Source: Spinacia oleracea (Eukaryota > Streptophyta > Magnoliopsida > Caryophyllales > Amaranthaceae). From it: a stretch of 64,000 bases of DNA. Positions 10,769-21,742 of the stretch are shown piece by piece; position 1 is the first letter of the stretch, and every line of letters begins with the position of its first letter. The notes under the pieces were generated by a model. That model was not told the DNA's origin. It saw nothing but the letters and a program-made list of their open reading frames with translations, and made no database searches. The stretch spans positions 7,440,001-7,504,000 of the forward strand of contig NC_079490.1 of assembly GCF_020520425.1 (NCBI RefSeq), in the 5' to 3' direction. The position numbers and the translations under genes were made by a program.

Positions 10769-12913
10769 ATGAAATCTTACTTCTTTCTTAAAAATAATTA
10801 TCTCAAAATTCTATCTCCTTCAAATTTCCACACCTTGAAACCCAGATCATATCATCGAATTCCATGGCAATTAACTCCAACCCATCTCAATTCTCTCCTA
10901 AATGCTGCAACCCAGAACAACAAATGCTTCAAACAAGCTACCCAAATTCATACCCAGATCATAATCAATCGCTATACTACCTTCCCTTTCCTCCTTAATA
11001 ATCTCCTAAATTTGTATGCTAATTCTGGGCAAATTATTAAAAGTTTAATCTTGTTTTCGAATATTGAAGATTGTTGTAAAAATGTTATTACTTGGACTTC
11101 CCTAATTACTAATTTATCTCGTAATAATATCCCCAATAAAGCATTAACATTGTTTAATCAAATGAGGGTTTCTGGGGTTAACCCTAATCAGTTTACTTTT
11201 TCTGCAATTTTACCTGCTTGTGCTAATTTGAAGAACCCTTTTCACGGGGTTCAAATGCATAGTTTGATTTGGAAACATGGGTTTGATATTCATGTTTTTG
11301 TTGGGAGTGCATTAGTGAATATGTATGCAAAATGTTGTGATATGTTGTGTGCACAGAAGGTGTTTGATGAAATGCCTGAGAGAAACCTTGTTTCTTGGAA
11401 CTCTATGATTGTTGGATTTTTAGACAACGAGGTTTATGATCATGCGCTTTTGATTTTCAAAGAGGTTCTTAGGGAGACATCTATAACTCCTAATGAAGTT
11501 AGTGCGTCGAGTGCCTTGACTGCTTGTGCTAACATGGATGATGGTTTGGATGTTGGGAAGCAAGTCCATGGCATTGTGTTTAAGTGCGGATTAATAACTT
11601 TAGCATATGTGAAGAATTCTCTTATGGATATGTATTGGAAGTGTGGATCGTTTGAAGATGCTGTTACATTGTTTAAGAGTATTGCTGAAAAGGATGTAGT
11701 TACATGGAATGTGTTGATGTTAGGAGTTCACAAAAATAATGACTTTGAAGAAGCTTTTAAATATTTTGTGCTCATGAGAAGCCAAGGCGTATCGCCTGAT
11801 GAGGCATCATACTCTACTGCTCTAAATGCTTGTGCCAGTCTTGCGGCTCTGAATCAGGGTATGCTTATACATAATCTGATCTTGAAAAGTGGGTTTGAGA
11901 AAGATATGTCAGTAGCTAGTTCGTTGATCGCAATGTATGCCAAATGTGGAAGCTTGGTAGATGCTCAAAGGGTGTTTTATGCAATAAATAACCCAAATGT
12001 TGTATGTTGGACAGTGATGATTTCAGCTTTCCAGCAATATGGATGCTCAAACCAAGCAATCGAATTGTTCGAGAACATGTTGCATCAGGGAATAAAGCCT
12101 GATTATCGAACTTTTGTATGTGTACTTTCTGCATGTGCTCATACTGGTAAAGTGGAAGAGGGATTTGCTTACTTCAATTCAGTGGAATCAGTCCACAACA
12201 TGAACCTTGGTCATGAACACTACGCTTGCATGGTTGATTTACTGAGCCGTGCAGGTCGTTTGGAAGAAGCGAAGAGGTTTATAGAATCAATGCCTGTGAG
12301 TATGAACCCAGGTCCATCTGTTTGGGGAGCATTGCTCGGTGCTTGTAGAAATCATGGAAATCTTGAAATTGGCAAAGAAGCAGCTGAAAAGCTTTTCCTG
12401 ATTGAACCCAGAAACCCAGGAAATTATGTGATTCTTGCTAACATTTACACACGTAAAGGAAAATTACAAGAGGCCGATGAAATTAGGAGACGAATGGGAG
12501 TTCAAGGTTTGAGAAAGGAGCATGGATGTAGCTGGATAGACGTTAACAACACCACCTTTGTATTTACTGCAAATGATAAGTCACATCCAAGAACACATGA
12601 AATCTATACTCTACTAAGAAAGTTCAAGGAACAATTGAAGAAAAGAGGCTATCTTTCTGATACCAACTTTGCTGCAAATAACACAGAGGAGAGTTTGTGG
12701 CATCACAGTGAGAAACTAGCACTTGCATTAGGGCTACTGGCCCTTCCTGTTGGGGCACCGATTAGGATAAAAAAGAATATGAGAACTTGTGGAGATTGTC
12801 ATACAGTTATGAAGTATGCTTCTGAAATCTTCAACAGAGAGATCATTGTTAGAGATGTTAATAGGTTTCACCATTTTTCTGCTGGCAATTGTTCCTGTAA
12901 AGATTATTGGTGA
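10769..12913 (+). CDS. DYW-class pentatricopeptide repeat protein
   Basis: This is a complete intronless gene of 714 residues. Organelle PPR proteins of this PLS-DYW class bind single-stranded RNA, and the DYW domain acts as the cytidine deaminase of C-to-U RNA editing. The N-terminal ~45 residues are basic and hydroxylated, consistent with a mitochondrial or plastid transit peptide. PLS-type repeats with motifs such as NVITWTSLI, NLVSWNSMIVGF, DVVTWNVLM and VVCWTVMISAF run to about residue 500. The E region follows (VWGALLGACRNHGNLEIG). GCSWID begins near 586. The deaminase zinc signature is intact: HSE at 646-648 and CGDC at 674-677. The protein ends CSCKDYW exactly at the stop. The start was chosen as the first in-frame ATG. 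Its start lies only 112 bp from the MULE end, so its promoter probably includes transposon sequence. The RNA target and orthologue cannot be fixed from sequence alone. Confidence 0.95.
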   Translation: MKSYFFLKNNYLKILSPSNFHTLKPRSYHRIPWQLTPTHLNSLLNAATQNNKCFKQATQIHTQIIINRYTTFPFLLNNLLNLYANSGQIIKSLILFSNIEDCCKNVITWTSLITNLSRNNIPNKALTLFNQMRVSGVNPNQFTFSAILPACANLKNPFHGVQMHSLIWKHGFDIHVFVGSALVNMYAKCCDMLCAQKVFDEMPERNLVSWNSMIVGFLDNEVYDHALLIFKEVLRETSITPNEVSASSALTACANMDDGLDVGKQVHGIVFKCGLITLAYVKNSLMDMYWKCGSFEDAVTLFKSIAEKDVVTWNVLMLGVHKNNDFEEAFKYFVLMRSQGVSPDEASYSTALNACASLAALNQGMLIHNLILKSGFEKDMSVASSLIAMYAKCGSLVDAQRVFYAINNPNVVCWTVMISAFQQYGCSNQAIELFENMLHQGIKPDYRTFVCVLSACAHTGKVEEGFAYFNSVESVHNMNLGHEHYACMVDLLSRAGRLEEAKRFIESMPVSMNPGPSVWGALLGACRNHGNLEIGKEAAEKLFLIEPRNPGNYVILANIYTRKGKLQEADEIRRRMGVQGLRKEHGCSWIDVNNTTFVFTANDKSHPRTHEIYTLLRKFKEQLKKRGYLSDTNFAANNTEESLWHHSEKLALALGLLALPVGAPIRIKKNMRTCGDCHTVMKYASEIFNREIIVRDVNRFHHFSAGNCSCKDYW

Positions 12914-14077
12914 ATTAGATTACTCATACTCGGATTCAACCAAAACATCGTCGATCAAGGAGGTTCTTCCTACCCTTTATCTCTTTTATCTTTGTGTCCA
13001 ATTGTTCATTCATTTATGTATGTGTATCCTGTAATTTTATTAGTATATGCATATTGTTCAAAGATGGTCAGAATAACATTTCATTTTATTCTCATATTTT
13101 AATGTTTCATTGCACATTTGGGATAACAAGGAGCTGCCAGGCTGCCACCACTATATTACTTATCTCTAATTTGAGGCTAACCAAATACAGAGTATCTAAA
13201 CAGACCCAGATACTTGTCGTGTACGGCATCAATCTTCCACCTTGTGTGTGTAAAATGAGGTTTTATGGTTTGAATAACTTTAAAGATATTCTAGGTGTAG
13301 TATGAAATGAAATCATCATGGTGCATTATTACTTTTTTTTTTGGTTTGCTGCTGATATCATTTAGGTTGACCTTGGAACTTGGAACTTGGAAGGAAGTTG
13401 GCCTAATCTGCTGAGCTTTTTTTCTGGTAAGAGTTGTTAGTGCATTCCTTATCTTGATAACTTCGTCATTTATATGTATTGATTTATCACAGACTCACAG
13501 ATAATTGTACATAGAAAATTGTCATTATGGAATACTGGGGTAGGGGTCGGACATACTTTTTCATGTACCAATCTTGGTGAAAAATTCAATTAACAATTTC
13601 ATTTGGATATTGAATAACCGAGATGAGATAAAATCCTACAAGTAACTAGCTAGGTAGCCACTAGATATGTCTGTTGTGCAGTGGACCAAGTATTGGACAT
13701 GGGCTTTGTGTTTTAGTTGATGTCTTGTGTGATCCAAATTTGGCCTCCTTATCATTTTTAACATGTGGGACAATTTGCTTATGATTGTTATCATGAATTA
13801 TTTGAAGTGATTTCTTTTAGTGAAATGAATAATGTTTCAAGATTTCTTTTGGACGAAATTATTTGCCTGAAAAATGTTTAATTAATTGATTAATACATTA
13901 GTTTCATTAGTATACCAATAAAATCAGGAGCAATATCATGTGAACAATGATTTCTATTGTTTTGCATTTTTGCCTTTTCTAATCTTTTGTTTTTATGGTT
14001 TTGATCTCTCTTAATGAGGGAATTAGAAGATTTTCTTTTCATGGAAACATTAAATAAACTGCATAACTGTATTAGGA
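12914..14077. other. 3' flank of the PPR gene
   Basis: This is AT-rich sequence with no convincing coding content. The first few hundred bases presumably hold the PPR 3' UTR. A duplicated GGAACTTGGAACTTGGAA near 13374 and scattered T-runs are the only local structure seen. Confidence 0.5.
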
Positions 14078-14085
14078 CTTAGGAG

Positions 14086-14270
14086 CTATGTTACTTGGAC
14101 TCAGGTACCAGTGTCGGACACGGGTAAGTGTCCAAGTGTCCGCCTCGACTAAATTGTGAAAATTTTCCAGGATTTAAGTCAAAAATGAAGTGTCGGAGTA
14201 GTACCCATGTCGGAGTGTCGAGGCTCCGACACGGGTACTTGAGGTAAAATGAAGAGTCGGAGTAACATAG
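14086..14270. mobile_element. 185-bp MITE with CTATGTTACT ends
   Basis: CTATGTTACTTGGACTC on the left and GAGTCGGAGTAACATAG on the right are inverted repeats with two mismatches. They are flanked by CTTAGGAG (14078-14085) and CTAAGGAG (14271-14278), an 8-bp duplication with one mismatch. The interior holds GTGTCGGACACGGGTA-type palindromic sequence. An 8-bp duplication suits hAT or Mutator ancestry. Similar MITEs with a CTATGTT...GGACTC start are widespread in dicots. Confidence 0.72.
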
Positions 14271-14384
14271 CTAAGGAGTTGGAACTTGGAAGTATTGCAT
14301 TTGTTTGGAAGATTAGAAGGCAATAAATTTGAAACATGGATTGTTCCTTCACCCAAATTTCACTTATCTTTTCTGAACTTATTA

Positions 14385-14600
14385 GCCCTAAACTTATATT
14401 ATCTGAAATTATAGTCCCGCTGATCTTATCTGAACTTATTAGGCCTGGACTTTTCTTATCTGAACTTATTAGACATGAACTTATTTGACCTAAATCAAGT
14501 GAAAATAACGTGAAGAAACTAGTTTCTTGAACTTATTAGAACTTCCTCCGTATTAATCATGAACTCATATTACGTGAACTTACTAGATTTGAAATAAGTG
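14385..14600. repeat. Degenerate TGAACTTATTAG repeat
   Basis: TCTGAACTTATTAG and close variants occur at least six times over about 200 bp (around 14373, 14427, 14459, 14479, 14527, 14575). A related cluster is at 36090-36170. Together with the surroundings it resembles an eroded MITE interior. From 14601 to 15498 no gene is evident. Confidence 0.5.
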
Positions 14601-15498
14601 AAAATAAGGTGAGGAGAAAAGAGTCTTATTAGTATGTAGTAATCACTTAATATGTAGTTTCACAAAAGGTAAACACGCGCCCTCATGAGAATACGTGTCA
14701 GGGGTAAGGATACATACATATGAATCACCAAGGTTTATGCTGATGGTGTGATACAGTAATACAGGCTTGCTGGTTGCTGTTATTGATTCACAGAATCAAT
14801 TTGCTGCTTTCAGTTGGTTTTGTATTGATTAAAAAGATCAAAATTTTGGAGCACTGGCCTTCACAACTTGGTGGTGGACCAAATTTATACACTGTAGATG
14901 ATAAAAGGAGGCAGTATGGGCAAAACTCAAAACCTGGCAAGTGATAGCTGACCCTTTTAGTGGTTCCCTTTGTTGTGCAAGAGGGTCTGTTGGCAGGAAT
15001 TGACAATCATTTCACATGGCTGAATATCTTGTCCCAACTCCATGTATTCTGCCTGATTTTTTTCTGTTCTCGATATTTGTGCTACTGTGTAGCTGTTGCA
15101 ATCATTTGGCCTTCATTGTTTTCCCTTTTTCTTAAAGGTGGTTGGCTAAATATTTACTGTAATTTTAACCTTTATTTACCTTGTACAAGTTGCAGTTTTG
15201 TTGCAGCACATCAGGACTTTCAGGAGGAGGGTAAATCACCTGATCAAACACTTCCTATTACGTACTAGTGTACTACTACTACAAGGTAAATAATCTCACT
15301 CCAAAGTGAAAACTGAAAACTTTATGTACATTAATTGAAAATGACTAGTCGTTCGTGTTATTGTCGTGGCGTCGTGTTGTCTTTTCGCGTGTATTAATTT
15401 CTCTGAAAAATGTTACAACCCCACGAGTCCTACACTCCTATGGACTTCTAATCTAAAGTGCAGTAATTTGATCGATTTTTGCCGTGTTGATGCTCTTA

Positions 15499-15841
15499 GG
15501 CTCCGTTTGGTATGGTGTAAAAACATTTTCGTGGAAAACGATTTTCCTCTTTTCAATCATTTTACGTTGTTTTGTTTGAAAAACAATTTTCCATAACTCC
15601 CTCAAGGTGGAATAACCTTTTCCATTTGAAAGGGAGGGAAATCACTTTTCCACCTTTCCAGGCTTACCTCCCTCTCTCTTCTTCTCCTCAATTTTCACCA
15701 TCTTCTCCCATATTCTTTTAAGGAACCAAACAAATTAATGAAAACTAGTTTGGAAATTGGAATTGCGTTTTCCCTTGGAAAATGTTTTACATAAAAAATC
15801 ATTTTACACTAAAAACATTTTACATCAAACCAAACAGAGAG
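15499..15841. mobile_element. MITE with CTCCGTTTGGT ends
   Basis: CTCCGTTTGGTATGGTGTAA on the left is mirrored by TTACATCAAACCAAACAGAG on the right. Further inverted AACATTTT/GGAAAA blocks let the whole element fold back. The target duplication could not be settled: TTA precedes the left end but does not recur on the right. CTCYGTTTGG-type ends are common in plant hAT and Harbinger MITEs. Confidence 0.55.
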
Positions 15842-16659
15842 TCTTTCCATTGATGGAACAGAACAAACGATTCACTCCTACTCGTCCCCACATCTTGATT
15901 TCATGTCAATTTTGGATCTATAACGACATTAAATTAGTTATTCATCAACCCTTTTCACCCATCTGCAGATTTGCAAACCAGTGTATACTTAAAAAGTGAG
16001 TCGAGTCTGACCTAGTTGTACCAAGCCTATCACGGGGTCTCGGTCCATTGGATCGGTCTAGTTGTGACAAGTGAAACTTATGATCTTCTTTATGACTAAA
16101 TCTCACTTCAAAAAAGTTACACTCATTATACATGTACATCATGTAAAGTTCCTAAGTAGTGGTGGGTTGATCTGGGTAGCAATTACTCCACACAATTTAT
16201 AATTGGGGGTAGTCAACACGAGCTTCCTGTGGACCAGACAACAGGTTGTTTATTATTATTCTGGCATCTGGGAACTTGGAAGTTGATCTTTTGAGCATAA
16301 ATTTTAAAGATACCATTATTTTTTTTGTGACCAAAAATATGTAGGCATTATATGATGACATACTTTAGTTTATTAGTATTATCAATATGTAGGCTTTCCA
16401 GGTTATTTGGCAGTAGTATTCATGTTTGCAGGTTTGCAGGAGGCACAAATATGATCTGCAGAATGTAGTTACTGCATAAATATCAGCTGCAGAATATAGT
16501 TAGGTAATTAAGAATCTATATGCCCTTATAACTAATTTATCTCTTAATCCAAAACACGACCTTATTTACCCCCGAAAAATGATCATGAGACGCGAGCTGT
16601 CACGTGTTCACATTTTCCCCGATGCTATCGCACAACGTATCCAAGACAACTTCTTATAC
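15842..16659. other. Intergenic DNA without a recognised gene
   Basis: Open frames here are short and have no recognisable motif. A CTGCAGAATRTAGTTA duplication occurs at about 16458 and 16490. Confidence 0.4.
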
Positions 16660-16920
16660 TTGTGTGCCTATACTAATGCAAGTTAATATATATCATTTTG
16701 GGTTATGCCTATTCTAATGCATGTTTCTTGGTGCAGGTTAATATATATCATTCCGTGGCATGCCTATACTAATGCATGTTTCTTGTGCAAGTTAATATGT
16801 AATATTCCATGTTATGCCTATACGAATGCATGTTTCTTGGTGCAAGTTAATATATATCATTTCGTGTTATGTCTATTCTAACGCATGGTTCTTGGTGCAG
16901 GTTAATATATATCATTATGT
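16660..16920. repeat. 55-bp tandem repeat, about five copies
   Basis: TATGCCTATWCTAATGCATG followed by TTTCTTGGTGCARGTTAATA recurs at about 16704, 16759, 16813 and 16868 (period 54-55 bp), with a partial unit at 16662. The units differ at scattered positions. Confidence 0.8.
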
Positions 16921-17394
16921 GTCATTTCTTCTACTATAGTGTTGAACGATGTTTGTTGCGCATATAGAGTAGGCTGACCTGGATCAAGCCACGGGGATTC
17001 AGGCGTATAGCTGGCGGTCAAAGGCATATCTATGACACAGCGCGTTCCCATATTTTTCTCAATTGGGCGTTCTTGTCGTATATAAAAGGAAATAAATAAA
17101 TAAAAGGAGGATAAGTAGAACAAATAAGCAAGGGAGATATTAAGTTAGGTGAGTGCCCTTATCCCTTAGGGAATTTATTCTTATATACAAGTAGTTAACA
17201 ATATCTCTACCCTAGATTAACCATTTAACCCTCTACTATTATCTCCCACGTTTTTTTTTTGTATCATTATTGCCAATTTGTCACAGTTGCTGCTCATGTT
17301 GTTGCTTTGTGATTTTGGATTTTTTTGTCATTTAACACTTTAAAAAAATTAATTTTTGTAATTAAACACCTTACTTATTTTTTATTATATTTAA

Positions 17395-17951
17395 GGCAAA
17401 TTTGCCAAAAAGGACCTTTTATAACTCAAATTTTGCGAGAAAGGACCTTATATAATTTTTTTTGTGAGAACACACCTTAAAGTAATTTTTTTTGCGAGAA
17501 AGGACCTAAGGAAAGTTTTCGGCATTGACTGAGCTTTTCCGGCCATTGACTTGCACGTGAGCAGCACGTGTGGCTTACGTTGGCTAAAGACATTGATTTT
17601 CCCGAGTCTTGAATTTTCAAACTTGATTTTATTTCGATTTTTTTTTTTCCAACTTTAGGTTTTAAAGCTTGAATTTTGGAGGAAAATTGGGTGTGATTAG
17701 CAATATAAAGTCACACGTGCTTCTCACGTGCAAGTCAATGGCCGAAAAAGCTCAGTCAATGCCGAAAATTTACTTTTGGTTGTCTTTCGCAAAAAAAAAG
17801 TTACATTAAGATGTGATTTCACAAAATAAAATTATGTAAGATCCTTTCTTGCAAAAAAAATTACATTAAGGTGTAATTTCGCAAAAAAAATTATATAAGG
17901 TCCTTTCTCATAAAATTTGGGTTATAAAAGGTCGTTTTTAACAAATTTCCC
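17395..17951. mobile_element. Foldback MULE-type MITE with exact 9-bp duplication
   Basis: GGCAAATTTGCCAAAAAGGA on the left and the inverted GGGAAATTTGTTAAAAACGA on the right begin arms of about 250 bp. These include mirrored GGCATTGACTGAGCTTTT and GACTTGCACGTGAG blocks. TATATTTAA at 17386-17394 and again at 17952-17960 is a perfect 9-bp target duplication, the Mutator-superfamily length. The 557-bp element could be transcribed as one long hairpin and feed small-RNA production. That is inference. Confidence 0.8.
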
Positions 17952-18178
17952 TATATTTAAACACCTTAAAAATCTAAAAATTTATAAATCAACACCGTTT
18001 AACGATTTCCATAAGAAAAAAACGTTGATTTTTAATCATGCTATAACTTCCAAAGCATAATTTGATGGTAGAAGGAGTTGTTTACCATCATATCATGCCT
18101 TGGGAACTTTCCCAAATTCTTATATGAGACTGTCCTCACCATCAACTGATGGTGAGACCAGTTCACACTTGTGAATTT

Positions 18179-18830
18179 AGGTATGTTACTTCTATAGTTT
18201 AGACATGTTACTTTTTTTATAATTTTAGAGGAGGTACTTTTTTTAGTTTAGATATGTTACTTTTTATAGTTTATACATGTTACTTTTTTTATACCTTTTT
18301 AGTTTAGGTATGTTACTTCTATAGTTTAGACATGTTACTTTTTTTTATATAATTTTAGAGGAAATACTTTTTTTTAATTTAGGTATGTTACTTCTATAGT
18401 TTATACATGTTACTTTTTTTATACGGAGTAGTTTTAGGGGAGATACCTTTTTAGTTTAGGTATGTTACTTCTATAGTTTAGCCATTTTACTTTTTTTTTT
18501 AAATAATTTTAGAGGAGGTATTTTTTTTAGTTTAGGTATGTTACTTCTATAGTTTAGACATGTTACTTTTTTTTTTTATAATTTTAGATGAGGTACTTTT
18601 TTAGTTTAGGTATGTTACTTCTATAGTTTAGACATATTACTTTTTTTTATACGGAATAGTTTTAGGGGAGGTATATTTTTAGTTTAGGTATGTTACTTCT
18701 ATAGTTTAGACATGTTACTTTTTTATATATATAATTTTAGAGGAGGTACTTTTTTAGTTTAGGTATGTTACTTCTATAGTTTAGACCTGTTACTTTTTTT
18801 TTATAGTTTTAGAGGAGGTACGCTATTGGT
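18179..18830. repeat. 76-bp tandem repeat (eight to nine copies)
   Basis: AGGTATGTTACTTCTATAGT recurs at about 18179, 18305, 18381, 18459, 18534, 18609, 18686 and 18763. It alternates with GACATGTTACTTTTTT and AATTTTAGAGGAGGTAC. Spacing is 75-78 bp apart from the first interval. The array is confined to the centre of the palindromic element. Confidence 0.85.
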
Positions 18831-19140
18831 TTCGTGCTCGTCACACCATCAAGTTGATGGTGTGACTGGTCTCACAGGAGACGCGCTGGGGAACTTTAGC
18901 ATAGTTAAAAACTAATGTTTTTTCTAATAAAAATTGTCAAGTGGTGTTGATTTCTAAATGTTTTTGTTTTTTTAAGGTGTTTAAAAACAATAAAAAAATA
19001 AATAAAATGTTAAATTACAAAAACTAGTTTTTTTAAAGTGTTAAATGACAAAAAATCATTTTTTCGAGGCAGAGTAATTTTGAAGGCATGGAACATACTC
19101 AACAATAGTTACAATACTACTCCATACGTACGAAGTATGG

Positions 19141-19740
19141 TTTAACGCCGCTATACCGTTTGTCGTCCCAATTAATAAAGAAATTTATAACGTATAACAT
19201 TTGGAATTATGTGAAAGAATTACTACGTGATTTAACATCGCTACACCATTTATCGTCCCAATTAATAATATATTTTCAGGATGAACATTTCAACAGATTA
19301 AACCGACATAAGTTGGTAGAGTTGTGGAGAACTCACTTTTCAATTCGTGGACCATGGTACACAGTGAGCATGGTGCACCAAAAGAACATATGTATATAAA
19401 CAAAAAAACATAACATTACGACAAAAGAACACGCGCTATAATATTTCAGTTTTTTCACCATGCTCACTCTACACCTTAGTCCACCTTCTAAATTGCGCTC
19501 ACTTTGAGGTCACAAGGTCGAGCCTCATCAACTGCAAAATGCTAGCTCAAGCGAAGATGTGCTCAGCTATGCTGGTTAACCTGCTAGATGCTGTTTTAAT
19601 AGGGTCCCTTCTTCTTACCTATAAAAAAAAATTCAACAGATTAAGGATACTACGTACAATGTATAACATTTGCAGGAATTATGTAAAGAATTACTACGTG
19701 GTTTAACAACGATATACCATTTATCGTCCTGATCAATAAT
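19141..19740. repeat. Dispersed ~90-bp repeat (three copies)
   Basis: TTTAACGCCGCTATACCGTT...CGTCCCAATTAATAA starts at 19141. It recurs at 19231 (90 bp later) and at 19702 in the same orientation, each preceded by a TTACTACGTG-type stretch in the later copies. A MITE (19340-19497) lies between copies two and three. Confidence 0.6.
19340..19497. mobile_element. CATGGTGCACC MITE, copy 1 (deleted)
   Basis: It starts TCAATTCGTGGACCATGGTA and ends CCACCTTCTAAATTGCG. CTCACTTT at 19332-19339 and 19498-19505 is a perfect 8-bp duplication. At 158 bp it is an internally shortened member of the family also present at 39785-40054 and 52595-52854. Confidence 0.75.
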
Positions 19741-20401
19741 ATATTTCCAGATTAATTGGAGATTTCAGCGGATAAAGAACGCCATCCTTAGACCTTAAGT
19801 ATCAACAATTCAACATTGTTTTTTTTTGTTTAATTCCTCATATTGCTTTTTTTTTTTTTTTTGGGTCACAAGGTTGTTTTATGAGTGGTCCGTCTATGCA
19901 TCAATGAATCAATGCATGTGTTGGAATTTCTTTTCAAAAAAGAGATTTGTGAAATCTTGAAAATCTTGGTGATAAGATATGATGATAGATTGACAGACCA
20001 ATATTTCTTAGGTTAGATTAGTAGTAACATACTCATAATTCATGAATTACATATTGCTAAACCTTACCTCAAATTAAATCCTTTGTTTTGGTTTCAAAGG
20101 TTATATAAACCGAAAGCATAACTCAAATAAATTGTTGATACTCCACACAAAAAAATTAGTACAAATTTTAGTTTTCCCGTACAATTGAAGGACTTTCAAA
20201 ACCAAGTTCATATGTTAGTTAAGAAACAAAAAATGTGTATACAGAATTCCTCTGTCAATTTAATGACACGACTCACAAGACATGCAGTATATAGACGTAT
20301 GGAGTGGATTATGTCTTTGCTCCCAATGAATATTGAAGTGCTTCATGTTAACTTTGACATGTCATCTCATGTAATTTTCTTGATCATGAAAAAATGTTAG
20401 T

Positions 20402-20480
20402 TATGGATTTTGAACTTATGACCTCTCATTTGGTAAACCCATATTTTAACCACTATGCCAGATTGCCAGAACTCATTTTT
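20402..20480 (-). mobile_element. tRNA-derived SINE head (tentative)
   Basis: Read on the minus strand it contains GGCATAGTGGTTAAAATATG, similar to a polymerase III A box, and GAGGTCATAAGTTCAAAATC about 30 nt later, similar to a B box. No poly(A) tail or target duplication was identified. Confidence 0.3.
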
Positions 20481-20495
20481 GATATTCCTTATACA

Positions 20496-20725
20496 TTCAA
20501 AATCATATTAACTCAATATAATTAGAAAAATGGTCTGAATAATTTTTTAATAGTCTAACATCACTAATTCAAAATCATATTAACTCAATATAATTAGAAA
20601 AATGGTATGAGTAATTTTTCAATAGTCTCACATCACTAATTCAAAATCATATTAACTCAATATAATTATTCATTAACTCATATTCAAAATCATATTAACT
20701 CAATATAATTAGTCATTACTTTTAC
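20496..20725. repeat. 71-bp tandem repeat
   Basis: ATTCAAAATCATATTAACTC begins at about 20496, 20567, 20639 and 20681. The first three units are 71-72 bp apart and the last is shortened to about 42 bp. Confidence 0.8.
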
Positions 20726-21199
20726 AAGTTACTAATCCTTACATGATAAAATTTATTAAAGCATACTCAAAGCAAGATATATTGTAATGTAAAAATTAAA
20801 TTAGACTCAAAACGAGTTATATAATAATCTAATTGATCAATATTTCTGCTATTCGGGGCATTGCCCGGGACAACACCATCTTTCAGCACAGATGATGATG
20901 GTCTGAACTCTGAAGTTAGAGGAGACAGAGTAAGATGAAGATTTAGGATTTACCAATTTGCGTTATAATAATCGAAGATGTTGGTGGTATGGAGGAGAGA
21001 GAAAGTAAGAGGAATATATAGTTCATAGAAAATGTGACGGTGATTGTGGTTTCCAAGGTGGATTTTTTTTGAGGAGTTTAGGAAATGAAGGCATGGATGT
21101 CATATGTATTGTTGTTAGAGGTAGGAAAAACAAAATTCAGAGGGTAACCAATTTGTTAGTTTTTAGCTTTAAGTTGTCTTCATTATATTGTTGAAAATA

Positions 21200-21742
21200 C
21201 ATGAAGTCATGAATTCTTTTTTTGCCTTTAACTCAGTAATATTAGTAGTAATTGTACGTAATATTTAAAAGTAACACCATTAAAATATAAAAATAACATT
21301 TATTACTATTAATAGTAATTGTGTCTAATATTTAAAAGTAACACCGGTAACATACAAAAAGTAACCCTATAAAATATTAAAGTAATATTCTAATATTTTA
21401 AGTGAATAAGTAGCTTGTTAAAAAAAAGTAACTCTTTTGAAACTATACTAGTAACTAAAATTATAAATAGATATAACCAATTACAATAAGAAGTAACCTT
21501 TAGTAACATTAGTAGTAATTGTATCTATATTTAAAAGTAACATCATTAACGTACAAAAAGTAACCATAGTAAAATATTAGAGTAACATTCTAATGTTCTA
21601 AGTGACTTAGTAGCTCGAATAAAAGTAACTTTTCTAAAACTATAAAAAGTAACTAAAAGTATTCATAGAAGTAACCCTTCGCAATATTAGTAGTAACTAT
21701 GGTTATTGAAGTAACCAATTACAAATAGAAGTAATCTGTAGT
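21200..21742. repeat. Degenerate AGTAAC-rich repeat
   Basis: Blocks such as TATTAGTAGTAATTGT, ATTTAAAAGTAACACC and AAAAGTAACC recur irregularly over about 500 bp with no strict period. It ends where an LTR-like sequence starts. Confidence 0.5.

Larger units (their letters stand above)
17328..19060. mobile_element. Long-arm palindromic element with nested insertions
   Basis: The left arm (about 17328-17386 plus 17952-18090) reads TTTTGTCATTTAACACTTTA, then AAACACCTTA and AATCAACACC. The inverted right arm (about 18890-19060) carries the same blocks, so arms of about 200 bp face each other. The left arm is split by a separate MULE-type MITE. Inside, GAGACTG...CACCATCAAC and its inverted partner near 18840-18885 form an inner palindrome. 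Between them lies a 76-bp tandem array. No coding sequence is visible. The exact outer ends and any target duplication were not resolved. Confidence 0.6.

Noticed and set aside
14960..15268. 102-codon open frame between the PPR gene and a MITE
   Set aside because: No start context, family motif or splice support.
16902..17123. Minus-strand frame with MGTRCVIDMPLTAS-type sequence
   Set aside because: It looks more protein-like than its neighbours and may be organelle-derived, but I could not place it in any gene.
18179..18830. Regular repeats as a CRISPR array
   Set aside because: The genome is a plant's. The units are contiguous 76-bp tandem copies with no unique spacers.
20185..20400. 71-codon open frame
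   Set aside because: No motif, and it ends directly at a SINE-like head, so it is likely chance.
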